Positions 1 to 11,700 of a stretch of 64,000 nucleotides of DNA are shown in pieces. Position 1 is the stretch's first letter. Each line of letters starts with the position of its first letter. Both the position numbers and the translations under genes were made by a program. This DNA comes from Serripes groenlandicus (lineage: Eukaryota > Mollusca > Bivalvia > Cardiida > Cardiidae): NCBI GenBank assembly GCA_031761405.1, contig JASEVX010000001.1, positions 28,904,612 through 28,968,611 of the forward strand, read 5' to 3'. The notes beneath the pieces were generated by a model. That model worked only from the letters and a program-made list of their open reading frames with translations. It searched no databases and was not told the origin of the DNA.

Positions 1-2567
1 ATATGAGGGAAAGGGTTAAAGCCTGGCAGACAGACAGATGGACAGACAACTTAGAAGTGATCCCTAAGTGTCTTGATGACCCAAAAAGAAGTGGTCTAAC
101 CTCAGGTGAATTGAAGATAGCTGTGTATTAGCAGTCATTTAAAAGGTAATATAATATTTACATCTAATGATAATCTTTCATTTTTTTTGCTTTCTTTATT
201 TACATCAAAGATTTTAGAACAAACAGTAATGTCATGATGGGGTGAAAGAAAGAAACTGAAATTGGATTCTGTGATGAAGGACCTATGATGATAATGACGA
301 TGATGATGTTAATAATAATGATGATGATGATGATGATGGTGATAAAACATTAACTATAAAATCATACAAAACCATGATATCAGTATTTAAATCTGTAATG
401 TTTTAAAAAATATTCATGCCTTAGGCTATTAAAATATATAAAATTACATTGAAATGAACTTTCTCCATAAAAACACTTTGAGCCGCATCTGGCAATTTAA
501 CCCATTCTCACATACAACAAATCTGCAGCAGACCACTTCGAAAACAGTTACGCCAAAATATGAAAAATCGCACTGAGAACGATTCTTTTGAGTACCGAAC
601 AACATAGGGTTAGAGGGTTAAATAAGTATTTTAGAACATGCAAAACGCCCCTTATCTAGAGCCCAGCCGGTGAGACGGTCATTATAGGAAGACTTCCCGT
701 ATTTTTGTCTATACGCAGATGTGACAAGATACAACATCACTCAGGCGCTCGCTTCTCATTCACAAATGGCATACATGTAATCAAATGTCACAGAAGGTAT
801 ATTGAACAATATTCCAACCTTTTCCCAACTACAGATGATCTGTAAAACACAGTGGCTCAAGTTGAAAATGTTCATAATGAGTAACATCCCCTTTTGCCAC
901 AATGTAATAAAATTAATTATATAGATTTTTCAAATTTTTCCTAAAATGTTTTCAAGTTGTCTGCTGCAGTTTTGTTCTTTGTGGGCAAGGGCTAACAAAA
1001 ACCTAGATAAATGTTGATCAATTAATACAGTAATGAAAAAGTTACTACAGGCCAATCAAATAATTGTGACTTCTTTCTTAAAACCAACTGTTTAAGTAAG
1101 ATTCAAGTTAACCATCGAGCAAAACAATCAGTTCAACCGATACATATGCATATCACTTCTACGAAATTGGGTCAGCGGAGAACAAAAGACGCTATGAGCA
1201 ATGCTCTAGGAAATCCAACCCTTTGGCATTTGGGATCAGTGTAGATTCAGATCAACCTGTTTATAATAAGTTTTCATAGTTTGATCTAAATCTGCACTTG
1301 TCTTTATATGGTATGGTTGGTTTTCTGGAAACACTGTCCATATTCTATTACGAGAGACAGGCTTAACAACATTTTTACATTTAACAAACTATTTTTTTCT
1401 TGATTAATAAAATAGAAACACTACAAAATTCCTAATATTGCACAGGCCACAATTTTCAACTGCTCCCTTTTTTTATGCTTTCCCACTTGCAGACTCAATT
1501 TGACTCATCAGATGCAGACAACTTTTGGAATCATTGTAGCAAAAGTAGAAATTTCTAACAACGACCAAGTTCTCCTTTTGTCATTATATTTTCAACTCTA
1601 TTCAGTAATTATGCTTTCATTTACAGAGATCTTCCATACGTTTGCCTAAATTGATTCAAATTGCTGTATGTTGAAACGGATTAACCCTTTTCCACATACA
1701 ACAAATCTGCAGCAGACAACTTGGAAATCATCAGGTTTAAAATGTCGAAGATCTCTCTAAGTGATTGTGGGATAGGATAAAATCCTTAAAGGACCTCCAA
1801 ACCCTTGCTGTGGATACTCAAAGGAAATGTCTCAGGGAGATGTTTCTATTGAATATCCATAACATAGGCTTTAATCAAATAACAGTTTACCACATGCAAA
1901 CACTTTTTTACACGTCTTCAGCAGACTACTTTGGAAAACATTGTGGCAAAATGAAAAATTGCTCATAATGAGCAATTTCTTCCTTTGTCACAATGTTTTC
2001 GACTCTTATCAATAATTAGTTTCATTTATGATTCATCTACAGTCTCAATCATTCCTTTTATCACCTGTAAATATTATTACTACATTCTCAATAATTCCAA
2101 AATCACCTGTAAATATTTCTTCTATAGTATCAATATTTCCTTAACAGTTTATTATTTTTTTCAGAAAAAAAAATCTGCTTTAATATCAGTAACAATGTTT
2201 TTGAAACTCTGCTGCAGTTAATTCTACGAATAAAACACTTAAACATCAACATAAATAGACATCACTCTACAAACAAAAAATAAACCATAACTTTTTTAAA
2301 ATTGCGAAAAAAAATCAACAAGTTTTATTCCATTTTCCATAAAAAAAGTTTTCATTTAAAAACCCAACAATATTTATACTTTTAAAAGTAAAAAAAAAAC
2401 ATTGTCATATCTCCAAAGTCGTAACAGTGTTGTAAACATTACAAAACAATAACAAGTAATTTAAATCATCTCTAATATCAGAAATTTTACTTTTGAAGAC
2501 AATGTGGAGGATAAAAGGAACATATTTCCTGAGACAGACCTTTTTTTTTTTATTATTCTCTGAACCC
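1..2567. other. 3' flank: MITE fragments and intergenic DNA
   Basis: The window opens with the right end of a TTAA MITE (GAGGGAAAGGGTTAA). (GAT)n microsatellite lies at 283-345. Degenerate MITE pieces lie at about 496-622 and 1680-2010. A degenerate member of the CCTATGATGTGGGTAC repeat family lies at about 1784-1880. No convincing coding sequence. Confidence 0.6.
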
Positions 2568-2682
2568 TTTCCCAAATACAACGAATCTGCAGCAGACTAC
2601 TTTAAAAATAACCAAGCAAAAATATGAATGAAAGTATGATTTTCAAAAGTTGTTTGCAGGGAAAGTATTAAGAATTCATGCT

Positions 2683-2892
2683 TTAACCTTTCCCCCCATA
2701 CATACACTTTCTGACGCATTGCAGCAGACGTATTTTGAAAACATTGTGACAAAAGGTGAAATTGCTTATAATGAACAATTTCACCTTTTGCCACATTATT
2801 TTCAACTCTATCTAATGATTATTTCTCACATTTTTGCTATGATGTTTTCCAAGTCGTCTGCTGCTGATTTGCTGTATGTGGGAAAGGGAGTG
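2683..2892. mobile_element. TTAA MITE (piggyBac-like), degenerate copy
   Basis: Left TTTAACCTTTCCCCCCATAC, central hairpin, right GTATGTGGGAAAGGG. The right TTAA is lost. Confidence 0.7.
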
Positions 2893-3814
2893 GGGAGTGC
2901 TGTACAAAAACAACAAACTCAAAATGTCTATCTTTTCACACATACAGTACCATTCTTGAAATACAATTTGAACTGCGCCATGAGGAAATGACCTTGAAAG
3001 TCAATATTGATTGCAGTCATGATTGTGTATTTACTTTAGCAGTTATACATTTTTTTAAAGCTTGATTACGATTTACTAAATGACAAACAAGGAATATCTA
3101 GAATTGTCTGCGCAAAATGAAAGGCTGACCGTCGTTTTCTTCACTGGTTACATATTCACAAAGGTATATTTTTTCTGTGGAGTGGAAAGTATTATGGTGA
3201 AGGATTGTAAAGATTAACTCTGTCCAAACTGCTGCAGATGTATTGTATGTGAGAAAAGGGTTAAACTCAACTAAATAATTAGCCTTTCATTTATCTAGAT
3301 TTATCCTATTTTTTGCCTAGATACTTTCAAAGTCGTCTGCTGCAGATTTGATATTATTGGGAAAGGGTCAACATAAAAGAAATTATTTTTGGCTTTCGAA
3401 TAATTACATACTATCAAAGTACAGATAGCTTCTAAAAATGTAAAATGACATCACTATGAATAGTTTTTTGAATGCACAAAATCATTACACAAGAACTACA
3501 TGTACATTGCAAACATAAAAACCATGCTTTTTAAAGAACTTCACATCATATTAATTGGTATGATATTTTGAATCACTTCCAATTCAAAAGGATTTAATGA
3601 AACAAAAAAAATCCAATAAGGTTTGGTTTTGGAATAAAAGTGGTAAAAGATGAATAAATCACAATGAGCAACGTCTCCTTTTAATTCTTTTAATGGAAGT
3701 TCCCTGCAGTAGGAGTCAAAAGTTGTTCGAATCAAGGAAAATGTCTTGTCTGATACAGGCAACTTGAATTGCCTCTGCATTAAATATCTTCCAACTTCAT
3801 TGAGAGGAAATGTG

Positions 3815-4045
3815 TGTGTATGGTGTTAAACACCGCTTTCAATTATGTTTCAGTTATATCACTGCATTTCCTGGGTAATATACCAGTACTACTGGTTCTT
3901 TTATCCTGACACCAGCCAGTCAGTTGTCATGCTAACCCCACAACCCTGAGCGCCAGGGAGGGAAAGCCATTACTGCCATCTTTGGTATGGCCTGGTCCCG
4001 TACCCGAGGCCGACATTCTACCATTACACCACCGAGGAGGTCTCA
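3815..4045 (-). mobile_element. tRNA-derived SINE, minus orientation
   Basis: Minus strand: the head CCTCGGTGGTGTAATGGTAG resembles an A box and a degenerate B box follows. The middle contains CCAGTACTACTGG and CAGTCAGTTGTCATGCTAAC on the plus strand. The tail contains GGTGTTTAACACC. The same family recurs at 7330-7480, 17640-17720, 17990-18130, 44462-44727 and 46340-46495. Confidence 0.7.
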
Positions 4046-4282
4046 TTGTGAAAAAAGGAGAAACTGCTAACAAAAAATGAAAACCACCAATATCTCACCA
4101 TTTCCCACAATATTTTTAACTCTGTTGTGTTAAAACTACTTAACACTTTTCTATATATTTAAATGTTTTTTTAGATGCAGACAAATCTAAAAATATCACA
4201 CGATATAAACGGTTAAAGAAAAATTATTGCAACAAAAGTAATGAAATGACTAAAAAGCACTGATTACACAATCATTCAACAG

Positions 4283-4553
4283 AATATGAGCCGTTCCACG
4301 AGAAAACCAACGTTGTTCACTCTGCGAAATGTATCGACCCGGATCAGTCTTAGCATGCCGTGCAGGGTAACCTGGACAGAAACTTTTCGCCTCCTGTGGC
4401 TTTTCAGTTTCAGGACTCGTTACTCTATACCGGTACCTCTATCACCCCAAGACGGAATGTGTCGGCCCGGATTAGACTGCGCTGACTGATCTGGGTCGTT
4501 ACATTACGCAGAGTCCATAATGTTGGTTTTTATCTAGGAACGGCTCATATATA
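4283..4553. mobile_element. Fold-back MITE with long inverted termini
   Basis: The left end ATGAGCCGTTCCACGAGAAA pairs with the right end ending GGAACGGCTCAT. Both ends continue into ACCAACGTT / AATGTTGGT. About 270 bp with no coding capacity. A related copy is at 36915-37150. Confidence 0.75.
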
Positions 4554-4780
4554 CATTCAGCTGCCTTTTTTATCAATACAATTTGACCCCGTCTTATTCC
4601 AGCTTGAAACGTTCTAATTTTGGCTGCCATTTCTCATATAGTCTGCAAGTGGGAAAGGGATAAACAATTACTCTTTTCCCCCATATACCTTCATAACATA
4701 GGTCAACTTTCTTCTTTTCACTTAGAAAGTTAATAGACGATTCAAAAGCTCCAGAAATGTTCCAGTCAACATCAATACCA

Positions 4781-4980
4781 ACCCTTTCCCACATACAACA
4801 ATTCTGTAGCAGACGACTTTGAAAACATTTGAATAAAATATTAAAACTCTATATAAATAAATGAACATTTATTGAATAAAGTTGAAATCATTATGAGTAA
4901 TATCGACTTTTGTTGCAATGTTTTCAAAAGTCTTCTGCTGCACAGGCGTCAGAAAGCATCTCTATGAGGGAAGAGCCAAT
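4781..4980. mobile_element. TTAA MITE, degenerate
   Basis: Left AACCCTTTCCCACATACAAC; right end TCTATGAGGGAAGAGCCAA is mutated. Confidence 0.65.
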
Positions 4981-5417
4981 TAGGATAAAAATCAGGGACC
5001 TGGGTTCCCACAAATCTCTCTAGAAGTTCAATAACTTTTCAAGGATATTTTAAGGACATATTTTAGATTTTCAAGAACCAAAATGACCATTTAACCCTAA
5101 CCCTGCTGTCTACAATTCAAAACAATATCTTGTGAACAATAACAACCAAGAAAGGCCCGAGCTTGCATGCATTCTAATCTCGCTCAATATAGTTCCCTTC
5201 TCTTGAATAAATGTTTATCAAAATAATCCTAGAATATCAGGTGATTTTTATGCTCTTTTAAATTTCCAGGATATTTCAAGGCATTGAAAAGAGCTTGAGA
5301 ATTTTAAACCTCTAAAATTCTGAAACTTGTACAATTTTCAAGGAAAAGTGTAAACCTTGCATTATGCTGTCTATTAATGCATCATTTCAAGAGAGCTCAT
5401 TAATGTATTAAGTAGCG

Positions 5418-5647
5418 TTAACCCTTTCCCTCATACAACAATTCTGCAGCAGACGACTTTGAACACATTTTGTCAAAAAATGGAAAATCTCTATAATTAA
5501 ATGGATAACCTATGACTAAAAGTGGAAAACATTGTGTCAAAAGGAGAAATTGCTCGTTTTGAGCAATTTCTTCTTTTGTCACTATGTTTTCAAAAAGCTG
5601 TCTTCTGCAGAGGCGTCAAAAAGCGTCTATATGAGGTAAAGGGTTAA
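5418..5647. mobile_element. TTAA MITE, full length
   Basis: 230 bp including TTAA at both ends. Inverted termini are CCCTTTCCCTCATA and TATGAGGTAAAGGG. A central palindrome is built on GAAATTGCTCGTTTTGAGC. TTAA plus CCC termini are the marks of piggyBac-type elements. No transposase is present. Confidence 0.85.
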
Positions 5648-6244
5648 CCTTATGACTGCTGGGACCGACTTCGTGACGCTCATTACTGTTGGTTACCAGT
5701 GCATGTATATAGTTTTAGCCATCTGCCTCAACAGAAAAACAGACAAGCTAAAAATGTAACATTCGAAATAAATTTGGATACAGTGTTGAAAACATTGATG
5801 GAAAAGGAAATATCGCTCATAGTGATCAAATTTCTCTTTTTTCACTATATTTCAATACTGTGAATGTAGAGCCATCTGAAGTATGAGGGCTGTGAAATTG
5901 TTCAATTTTCTGCGCAAGTTTGGAAGCTCAGGATCTGTATGCGCAGAGTATTGACAGGTTTAATAAGTACTACTACCACTAAATATCACCAAGAACCATA
6001 TCCTTCAAACACTCATGTTGATGCCTTTGCAGCAGACGACTTTTGAAAACATTGCGACAAAAGAAGGAATTGCTTATGATGATTAATTTCTCCATTTGTG
6101 TCATAATGTTTTCAACTCTATTCAGCTATCATACTTTCAATCAAAGAGATTTTGTTTATATTTTTGCCGAATGCATCAGGTACGCAGTGAATATTTCAAT
6201 AATCGAAACAAATGTGAATCAATGTGAGATGTATTACAAGTTCT

Positions 6245-6457
6245 TTAACCCTTACCAACATGAAGTTGCATTTTGATGCATCTGCAGCGGACAGCTTTTG
6301 AAAACAATGTGGTAAGAGAAGAAATTGCTCATTACGAGCAATTTCTCCTTTTGCCACAATGTTTTTAAACTATATTAACAAAATATTCTTTCATTAAGAG
6401 AGATATTTATTAAATTTGTCTTCTTACAGATATATAATATATGTGGGAAAGGGTTAA
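6245..6457. mobile_element. TTAA MITE
   Basis: TTAA at both ends, CCCTTACC and GGGAAAGGG termini, central GAAATTGCTC hairpin. Confidence 0.75.
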
Positions 6458-6574
6458 AAAATGGAAGAATCTTATTAACTTGAATGGTAAGAACCTTTGG
6501 CAAACTCCACAAAAAAAGAGCATTTAAACAACACAATCATTTAAAATCATACTTCAATACATGTTTATTGATGT

Positions 6575-7156
6575 TTAACCCTTTCTCTCATGTCGACGCT
6601 TTTTGACACCTCAGCAGCAGATGGCTTTATGAAAACCCAGTGCAAAAGAAGAAATTGCTCAGAACGAGCAATTTCTACTTTGGCCACAATGTTTTCCACT
6701 TTTAGTCATAGGTTATCCATTCAATTATAGAGATTTTCTATTTTTTGAAAAAATATGTTCAAAGTCGTCTGCTAGGGAAATGTTGTATGAGGGAAAGGGT
6801 TAAGTCATTCCCCACATAGAACACATCACAGCAGACGACTTTTGAAACAAGTAGGGAAAATCACGGAAAAGCACTATAAATGAAGGTGTCAGAAAAGGTC
6901 CATATGTGGGAAAGGGTTAAAAGAGGTTGACCCTTTCCCTCATATAGACGCTTTCTGACGCCTCTGCAGCAGACGGCTATTTGAAAACATAGTGACAAAA
7001 GAAGAAATTGCACAAAACGTGCAATTTCTCCTTTTGCCACAATGTTTTCCACTTTTAGTCATAGGTTATCCATTCAATTATAGAGATTTTCCATATTTTG
7101 ACAAAATATGTTTAAAGTCGTCTGCTGCAGAATTGTCATATGAGGGAAAGGGTTAA
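6575..7156. mobile_element. Cluster of three TTAA MITEs
   Basis: Copy 1 is 6575..6803. Copy 2 (internally deleted) is 6800..6920 and shares its TTAA with copy 1. Copy 3 is 6927..7156, nearly full length. They all carry the CTGCAGCAGACG and GAGGGAAAGGG modules. Confidence 0.8.
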
Positions 7157-7329
7157 ACATGTTTTTTACCCCTTCCTAGCAGATGCATTTCAAAAGACCA
7201 AGGCTGTTGGTACTTAATTCACACTACTAACCACAACACAGATTTGGGTTGATATTATCCAGATTAATTGACAAACAAGACCAGCCTTGATATAACTATC
7301 TGCATATTGGTTTTGTGGTAAGCATGTGT

Positions 7330-7480
7330 TGTTCTTTTTGTTTGTTTGGTGTTTTACGCTGCTTTCAACAATTTTTCAGTTATATCACAGTGTTTCCCGG
7401 GTAAGCTTCCAGTACTACTGGTCCATTCACCGGTGATTCAGTTTTAATGCTAACCCCACAATCTTCTAATAAACCATGTC
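7330..7480 (-). mobile_element. Truncated SINE of the 3815-4045 family
   Basis: It retains the tail (GGTGTTTTACGCTGCTTTC on plus) and core CCAGTACTACTGG but lacks the tRNA head. Confidence 0.6.
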
Positions 7481-7499
7481 AAACTCTGCCCTGCACTAA

Positions 7500-7723
7500 T
7501 AGTCTTTTCCCACTTGGGGACGCTTATTGATGCATCTGCAGCAGATGACTGTTGAAAACATTGTGGCGAAGGATAAATTTCTCATATTTAGCAATTTCTC
7601 CTTTTGTCACAATTATTTCAACTATCCAGTAATTAGATCATCATTAAGACAGATTTTCGCCATTTTTACAGAGATGTTTCAAGGTTGTCTGCTGAAGATT
7701 AGATGTATGTGGGAAAGGGTTAA
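7500..7723. mobile_element. TTAA MITE
   Basis: Left CTTTTCCCACTTGGGGACGC, right GTATGTGGGAAAGGGTTAA, central hairpin partly decayed. Confidence 0.65.
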
Positions 7724-8183
7724 ATAATCTAATCAAAATGATTTATTGTGGAACAAAAAGTGGACTTTTCCTACTTATCCTTTTTGTAGGTACAAAAAGG
7801 ATAAGTAGAAATTCTAAAAGACACCCCTCATATTTTGTCTCAAAATGAGACGGATATCTTACGTAGATTTTAAATTCCCCTTATCATGTTTTAAATCTGG
7901 AATAGTTGAAAATTATTAAATTGAATATAAGATAAAAAAGTTAAACTGTAACTGACACCGCCTGCTTTCAAAGCTTCTAAAAAACATTGTAATATCTGGT
8001 AAATTTAAATTCAAATCATTTTGATTACATAGTTGAAAATATTGTGACAAAGGGAGAAAATGAACAATTTCTCCTTATCAAATTATGTTTCAAAAAGTCG
8101 TCTACTGCAGAGGCTTCAAGTCTTCTGCATAAGGGAAAGGTTTAACAGACCTAGATAAGAAGTGTGTTTGACATTCCAAAAAG

Positions 8184-8493
8184 CTTTTATTTAACCTAAA
8201 ACCCTATGTTGTGCATAGGGTTGGTTGGATCATAAAAGAGATATTGTTGGGAAAAGACCAGTCTTCTTCTCCTAATCTAGTCCTCAGACTGATCAGTGTC
8301 CAATCTAGGAGGGGGGGATTGTGCTAATCCTCACACTTAACATCCAAATTACTTATATAACCCTCAAACACTATGATGTGGGTACTCAAAAGAAATGTCT
8401 CGGTGAGTACCTACAACATCGTGTTTAGTTGAGTCATAAGAGAGATATTGTTGGGAAAAGACGAGTCTTCTTCTCCTTATCTAGTCCTCTGGA
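8184..8493. repeat. Two copies of a GATATTGTTGGGAAAAGAC repeat
   Basis: The unit includes CCCTATG...CATAGGG inverted arms, GAGAGATATTGTTGGGAAAA and CTCCTTATCTAGTCCTC. Other members lie at 1784-1880, 17310-17475, 30711-30878 and 51595-51705. Ends read AGATAAG / CTTATCT, suggesting a MITE. Here it lies in the likely 3' UTR. Confidence 0.6.
8186..8191 (-). promoter_or_regulatory. Candidate polyadenylation signal AATAAA
   Basis: AATAAA reads on the minus strand about 330 nt after the stop codon. The downstream GT-rich element is poor and other AATAAA copies exist further left, so the transcript end is not fixed by sequence alone. Confidence 0.25.
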
Positions 8494-8521
8494 TTAACAA
8501 TATTCAAGCCTTTCTGGTTCA

Positions 8522-8720
8522 TCAATTGAGAAATCCTTGATGCATGGGTGGACCTGGTGGAGGTCCATTTAATGATGCAAATGTCATAGATTCTAATCTC
8601 GATTTTTCTAGCACGGCTTTGGCTTGTTTCTCGGCCTTTGCTTTCTTTTCCCTCTCTTTATCCTGATCGGGTCTGTGTATTTTCATATGAGCACTTCGAC
8701 TTTTCACTTTCATGAACACT
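8522..8720 (-). CDS. TRERF1: Exon 19: end of finger 6 and C-terminus
   Basis: Codes residues 1765(split)-1830 and a TGA stop at 8524..8522. The acceptor is TATCATTCAG|A. VFMKVKSRSAHMKIH completes finger 6; the KVKSR-x-AHMK-x-H form is the terminal finger of TRERF1/ZNF541. A helical Lys/Glu/Ala tail follows (DKEREKKAKAEKQAKAVLEK), matching in character the Q/K/A-rich tail of TRERF1, and the chain ends GPPPGPPMHQGFLN. It is shorter at the C-terminus than the vertebrate proteins. Confidence 0.93.
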
Positions 8721-11700
8721 CTGAATGATAAATAGATTTTTTTTTTTATAATAATAGACTAGTTTAACCAATTTTTCACATACAATAAATCTGAAGCAGA
8801 CAACTCTGAAAATATCTAGGAAAGAGCATGGAAAATCTTTTTATGAAATTGCAAGATACAAGTATTCAACTTACATGCTTCTACCTGCAGCTGAGATCGT
8901 TTTAACGAAAGTAATTTCTCCTTTTACCACAATGTTTTCAAAGTGCTATTTCTTGAGATAATAGATAAAAAATATCAAATGTTGATAACAAATATTTATA
9001 TCATAAATGACATCGCCAGTGTGAAATAACGTCATTCTATATTTTTCGGTATATAACTAGTGTTATAACACTGCTACGTAACATCATAATGAAAAGCATT
9101 GAAAATGACCGCGCTATATAGCGACATTATATATATTTTGCGCTAATAATCGTCGAATTGGAATTTATGATATAAATAGAATATAACATTCGTGTTCATT
9201 CAATACAAAATTTTAATAAACTCAGTTTTCTAATATTGCTAAAAACTCGCCAAGGCTCGTTTTTATCAATTTTAGAAAACTTGTTTAATAAAATTTCGTA
9301 TTGAATGACCACTCATGTAATATCCTGTCTATATATATTTTTTACCTTCCACACAATTTACAAGGAAACGTTTCCTCTTGCCCATCACTTCGGATGGGTG
9401 AACGGGACGGGGACGGGGTTGGCTTTGGTTTACTGATATCATAGGGTGGATTGGGCAATGAAGAGTTGGGTTTCTTCAGTCTACTGTGTATCTTCAGGTG
9501 GGCATTTAAGGCAGGTTTGGAAGTAAAGCTCTGTAATGAAAGAAAAATGTCCTCCTTATTGGAGCATGCATGATTTTGTTAAGAACAAGAATGCCAAACT
9601 GTCATAAAACAAGCAAATTCATGAAATTTATTAGTCCCCTACTTGATCTGTGACACATGATTACAGAGGCATATACAAAATTTCAGCTCAATACCTCAAA
9701 GCATGTAGAAAAAAAATGCGGAAAACGAATATTCTAAGTCCAAAAAGGGGCATAACTCATTAAAAAATTGACGAAATCCCAGGAAACGCGAACTTGATCT
9801 GTGACACATGATTACAAAGGCATATACAAAATTTCAGCTCAATACCTCAAAGCATGTAGAAAAAAAATGCGGAAAACGAATATTCTAAGTCCAAAAAGGG
9901 GCATAACTCATTAAAAAATTGACGAAATCCCAGGAAACGCGAACTTGATCTGTGACACATGATTACAAAGGCATATACAAAATATCAGCTCAATACCTCA
10001 AAGCATGTAGAAAAAAAGTGCGGAAAACGAATATTCTAAGTCCAAAAAGGGGCATAACTCATTAAAAAATTGACGAAATCCCAGGAAACGCGAACTTGAT
10101 CTGTGACACATGATTACAAAGGCATATACAAAATTTCAGCTCAATACCTCAAAGCATGTAGAAAAAAAGTGCGGAAAACTGATTTGCCGGACTGACTGAC
10201 TGACTGACTGACTGACAGATGGACTGACGGACTGACGGAGTGCAAACCTAAGAGTCCCCTTCGGCACGCCGGTAGGGGACTAATAAACTTGTCAGGGAGG
10301 CATAACTATGGAACGACTTTAATCCATTACTTCACATGGCTTTTCATAGGTCGTCTGCTTTACAATCATCAGGTGAACAATTTCACCAATCTAGAAAACC
10401 GAAATAATTCTATTGATAAAGAGTTGAAAATATTGTAATAAAAGGTGAAATTGCTTGTTTTTAAGCAATTTCACCTTTTATTGCAATGTTTTCAAAAGTC
10501 GTCTGCAACTGAGGTTATGCCCATTAAAATTCACAACATGCTTGATAAAGATTGGATAAGAACTGTTAAAGTTAAAAGAGCGGACTAGGCCTATTTGGCC
10601 AAATTCTCGATAAATCAATGGCCGCAATTCAAAAATAGACTTAAAGCGGAAAAGAGCTCATTTGACCAGTTTTTAAAAATTCAAGGGCAAATATCCAAAA
10701 GTGTTTTGGTTGATTTTTGTTGGTTATCGGTCTTGGCCTTGACATATCACAAACATGTTCAATAAATTGGTGAAAATTGGAACAAAACTATTTCACACAG
10801 AGCGGACCTCTTGTGGACATCGCTTGCACCCGCAGGTGTTCCAACAATATGGCACAGCCTGTATTAATACAGGTGTATATAAAAAAAGAATGAATAAAGG
10901 AACACATGCCAGTTAAATCAGAGCATGTCAAATGCCAGAGAAGTGGTGATCCTATGGACCAAACAAAAATTCCAACTTGAAGTAACTTTACCCTTTGACA
11001 CTGCAGACACACTCTGATGCATCTAAAGCAGAAATCCTTGTGGATCAAAAGAAGAAAAAGCTCATAATTAGCCATTTCTCCTTTTGATCCACAAAGATTT
11101 CAACACCATTCATTTTATAGACAGGTTTTTTTCTGAAATTTTTTCGAAGTCTGATGTAGATTCGTTGTATGTAGGAAAGGATTAATAATGTAAAAATGTG
11201 TAAGTTTTTAAAAAATTAGACATTAATTTGTTCTCACACTGTTTTCAACTGAGAACTGGTAAACAGAAACCTGGTATGATTGTGTTATTGATAGTTTCAT
11301 TCTGGAGCATTCAGTCAGGGAATCTGAAATCATTGTGACAAATGAAGAAATTGCTCATGATGAGCAATTTTTCCTTTTGCCACAATGTTTTCAATAATTT
11401 TCAATAATTCTTTTCTTATTTATAGATATATTCCATGTAATTCCTCAGACAATTCCAAAGTTTTCTGCTGTAGATTTGTTGAATGAGGGAATGATTTATA
11501 TGAAAGGCTTATCATTTCGGCATATTGAGCAATTTCTCCTTTTACCACAATGTTTTCAAAAGTCATCTGCACCAGATGTCTTAAACAAGAGGGCCAAGAT
11601 GGCCCCTTAATAGATCACCTGAATTTGATCAGGAGTGCAAATGAACATGCAAGGAGTGGACACTGTTAAAGAAATAGTAAATCTTGAAATCTAACAAGAA

